From: Gallionella sp. | Lineage (GTDB): Bacteria > Pseudomonadota > Gammaproteobacteria > Burkholderiales > Gallionellaceae | Assembly: GCA_030690245.1 (NCBI GenBank) | Contig: JAUYGW010000341.1 | Location: 1-7,571 of the forward strand | Reading direction: 5' to 3' | DNA length: 7,571 bases | Part shown: positions 6,463-7,571 of the stretch, in pieces | Layout: each line of letters opens with the position of its first letter | Position numbering within the stretch: the first letter of the stretch is position 1 | Notes under the pieces: model-generated | Seen by the model: only the letters and a program-made list of their open reading frames with translations | Database searches by the model: none | Told to the model about the DNA's origin: nothing | Translations under genes and position numbers: made by a program

Positions 6463-6567
6463 ACCAATCAGCGTTGCGGTATCTGTGTCACTCCCGACCT
6501 CTTCGATCACCTAATTCGTCTGCCTCGATTGGTGCCGCTCCTATGGGCGGCAGGCCGTCGCAGGAGC
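6463..6567 (+). promoter_or_regulatory. Structured rhlE leader with a possible Shine-Dalgarno switch
   Basis: Three pairings are visible. ACCAATC (6463-6469) pairs with GATTGGT (6527-6533). TGCCGC (6533-6538) pairs with GCGGCA (6547-6552) over an 8-nt loop. GCTCCT (6537-6542) is the exact complement of AGGAGC (6562-6567), which contains the ribosome-binding site. The second and third share bases 6537-6538, so the hairpin and full ribosome-site sequestration compete. This is a candidate RNA-level control of the helicase. It is inferred from pairing only. Confidence 0.4.
6562..6566 (+). promoter_or_regulatory. Ribosome-binding site that fixes the TTG start of rhlE
   Basis: AGGAG lies 7 nt before TTG 6574. 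No ATG in this frame occurs before 6643, which lies inside the conserved Q-motif region. This strong site at ideal spacing is the main reason for choosing the TTG. Confidence 0.8.
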
Positions 6568-6573
6568 CAAACT

Positions 6574-7571
6574 TTGTCAAACACTGCTATCCCGTTGTCC
6601 AATGAAATTACTTTCGCCGATCTGAAACTGGCGCAACCCCTGATGCGCGCGATTGCCGATGCGGGCTATACGCGCCCCACCCCGGTGCAGGCGCAGGCGA
6701 TCCCGCTGGTGCTGGCCGGCGGCGACCTGCTGGCCGGGGCGCAGACCGGCACCGGCAAGACCGCCGGTTTCACGCTGCCGATCCTGCATCTGCTCACCGA
6801 GAAACCTGCCGCGAATCCGCGCCCCGGACGGCCGCGCTGTCTGATTCTCGTCCCGACGCGCGAACTCGCCGCGCAGGTCGAGGAATCGGTGCAGACCTAC
6901 GGAAAATATCTGGCGCTGAAATCGATGGTGATGTTCGGCGGCGTGAACATCAATCCTCAAATAAAAGCTCTGCGCGGGCAGATGGACATCCTCGTCGCCA
7001 CGCCCGGGCGGCTGCTCGATCATGTCGGGCAGAAGACGCTCGACCTGTCCGGCGTCGAAATCCTGGTGCTGGACGAAGCCGACCGCATGCTGGACATGGG
7101 TTTCATCCGCGACATCAAAAAAATCCTTGCGCATCTGCCCAAGCAACGCCAGAACCTGCTGTTCTCGGCGACCTTCTCCGACGAGATCAAGACCCTTGCC
7201 GACGGCCTGCTGCACAACCCCGGTTATGTCGAAGTGGCGCGCCGCAACTCCACGGTGGAACTGATAGCACAGAGCGTCCATCTGGTGCCGCAAAAGCTGA
7301 AGAGCTACCTGCTCGCCCACCTGATCAAGCACAACGACTGGAAGCAGGTGCTGGTGTTCACCCGCACCAAACACGGCGCGAACCGGCTCGCGGAAAAACT
7401 CAATGCGGACGGCATCCCCGCCGCCGCAATCCACGGCAACAAGAGCCAGCCGGCGCGCACCAAGGCGCTGGCGCAATTCAAGGACGGCTCGCTGCCGGTG
7501 CTGGTCGCCACCGACATCGCCGCGCGCGGGCTGGATATCGACATGCTGCCGCATGTGGTGAATTTCGAGTT
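6574..7571 (+). CDS. rhlE: ATP-dependent DEAD-box RNA helicase RhlE (3'-partial)
   Basis: RhlE unwinds short RNA duplexes with ATP and helps ribosome maturation and RNA turnover; in some bacteria RhlE-type helicases associate with RNase E. From TTG 6574 there are 332 codons before the window ends. Visible motifs, by residue: Q-motif region [24 protein letters not shown], motif I AQTGTGKT (56-63), Ia PTREL (94-98), [13 protein letters not shown] (143-146), DEAD (167-170), SAT (198-200), [21 protein letters not shown] and [12 protein letters not shown] (312-323). Motif VI (HRIGRTGR) would come just after the edge. Stretches such as [15 protein letters not shown] and [11 protein letters not shown] are almost identical to E. 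coli RhlE, which separates it from RhlB, SrmB and DeaD. The start is chosen for AGGAG 7 nt upstream. The usual basic C-terminal tail is outside the window. Confidence 0.93.
   Translation, partial: MSNTAIPLSNEITFADLKLAQPLMRAIADAGYTRPTPVQAQAIPLVLAGGDLLAGAQTGTGKTAGFTLPILHLLTEKPAANPRPGRPRCLILVPTRELAAQVEESVQTYGKYLALKSMVMFGGVNINPQIKALRGQMDILVATPGRLLDHVGQKTLDLSGVEILVLDEADRMLDMGFIRDIKKILAHLPKQRQNLLFSATFSDEIKTLADGLLHNPGYVEVARRNSTVELIAQSVHLVPQKLKSYLLAHLIKHNDWKQVLVFTRTKHGANRLAEKLNADGIPAAAIHGNKSQPARTKALAQFKDGSLPVLVATDIAARGLDIDMLPHVVNFE

Noticed and set aside
5046..6467. Open frame of 473 codons on the minus strand over the GGDEF and EAL domains
   Set aside because: It is an antisense shadow of the codon bias of a well-supported + strand gene, with no ribosome-binding site or motif of its own.
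6577..7554. Open frame of 325 codons on the minus strand over rhlE
   Set aside because: The + strand carries all DEAD-box motifs up to motif V; the reverse frame is a compositional shadow.

Overview
The window looks like chromosomal DNA of a motile betaproteobacterium. The evidence is a GC-rich, strongly codon-biased sequence, an RNase E and an RhlE that align closely with the E. coli proteins by eye, and a textbook sigma-28 (flagellar) promoter. A Gallionellaceae/Nitrosomonadales-like host is a guess from general gene style and was not tested by search. All recognisable genes lie on the + strand. No mobile element, CRISPR array, tRNA or rRNA was seen.

Layout. (1) Bases 3-2498 hold rne (RNase E), lacking about 15 N-terminal codons at the window edge. 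The frame is intact to the natural stop except for one in-frame amber codon (921-923), where E. coli has Glu325. That lies between the two catalytic aspartates, so as written the gene cannot make an active enzyme. (2) Bases 2499-2718 hold the rne terminator, a near-perfect sigma-28 promoter, and a leader of about 110 nt with a second terminator-like hairpin just before the next gene's Shine-Dalgarno. (3) Bases 2719-3900 encode a degenerate EAL-HDOD protein. It overlaps by ATGA with (4) 3897-6389, a GAF-like/PAS-PAS-GGDEF-EAL protein with intact motifs in both catalytic domains. (5) Bases 6390-6573 hold a perfect TATAAT box, a small palindrome and a leader that can fold in competing ways. (6) From 6574 to the window end lies rhlE (DEAD-box RNA helicase), starting at TTG and cut off before motif VI.

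How it fits together. The two central genes form a translationally coupled cyclic-di-GMP unit whose promoter sequence says it is transcribed with the late flagellar genes. It probably tunes c-di-GMP in motile cells. The flanking rne and rhlE genes belong to RNA decay and remodelling; RNase E keeps its membrane-targeting helix and arginine-rich tail. I see no wholly new system. The points most worth a second look are the amber codon in rne, the sigma-28 control of the c-di-GMP pair, and the two structured leaders.
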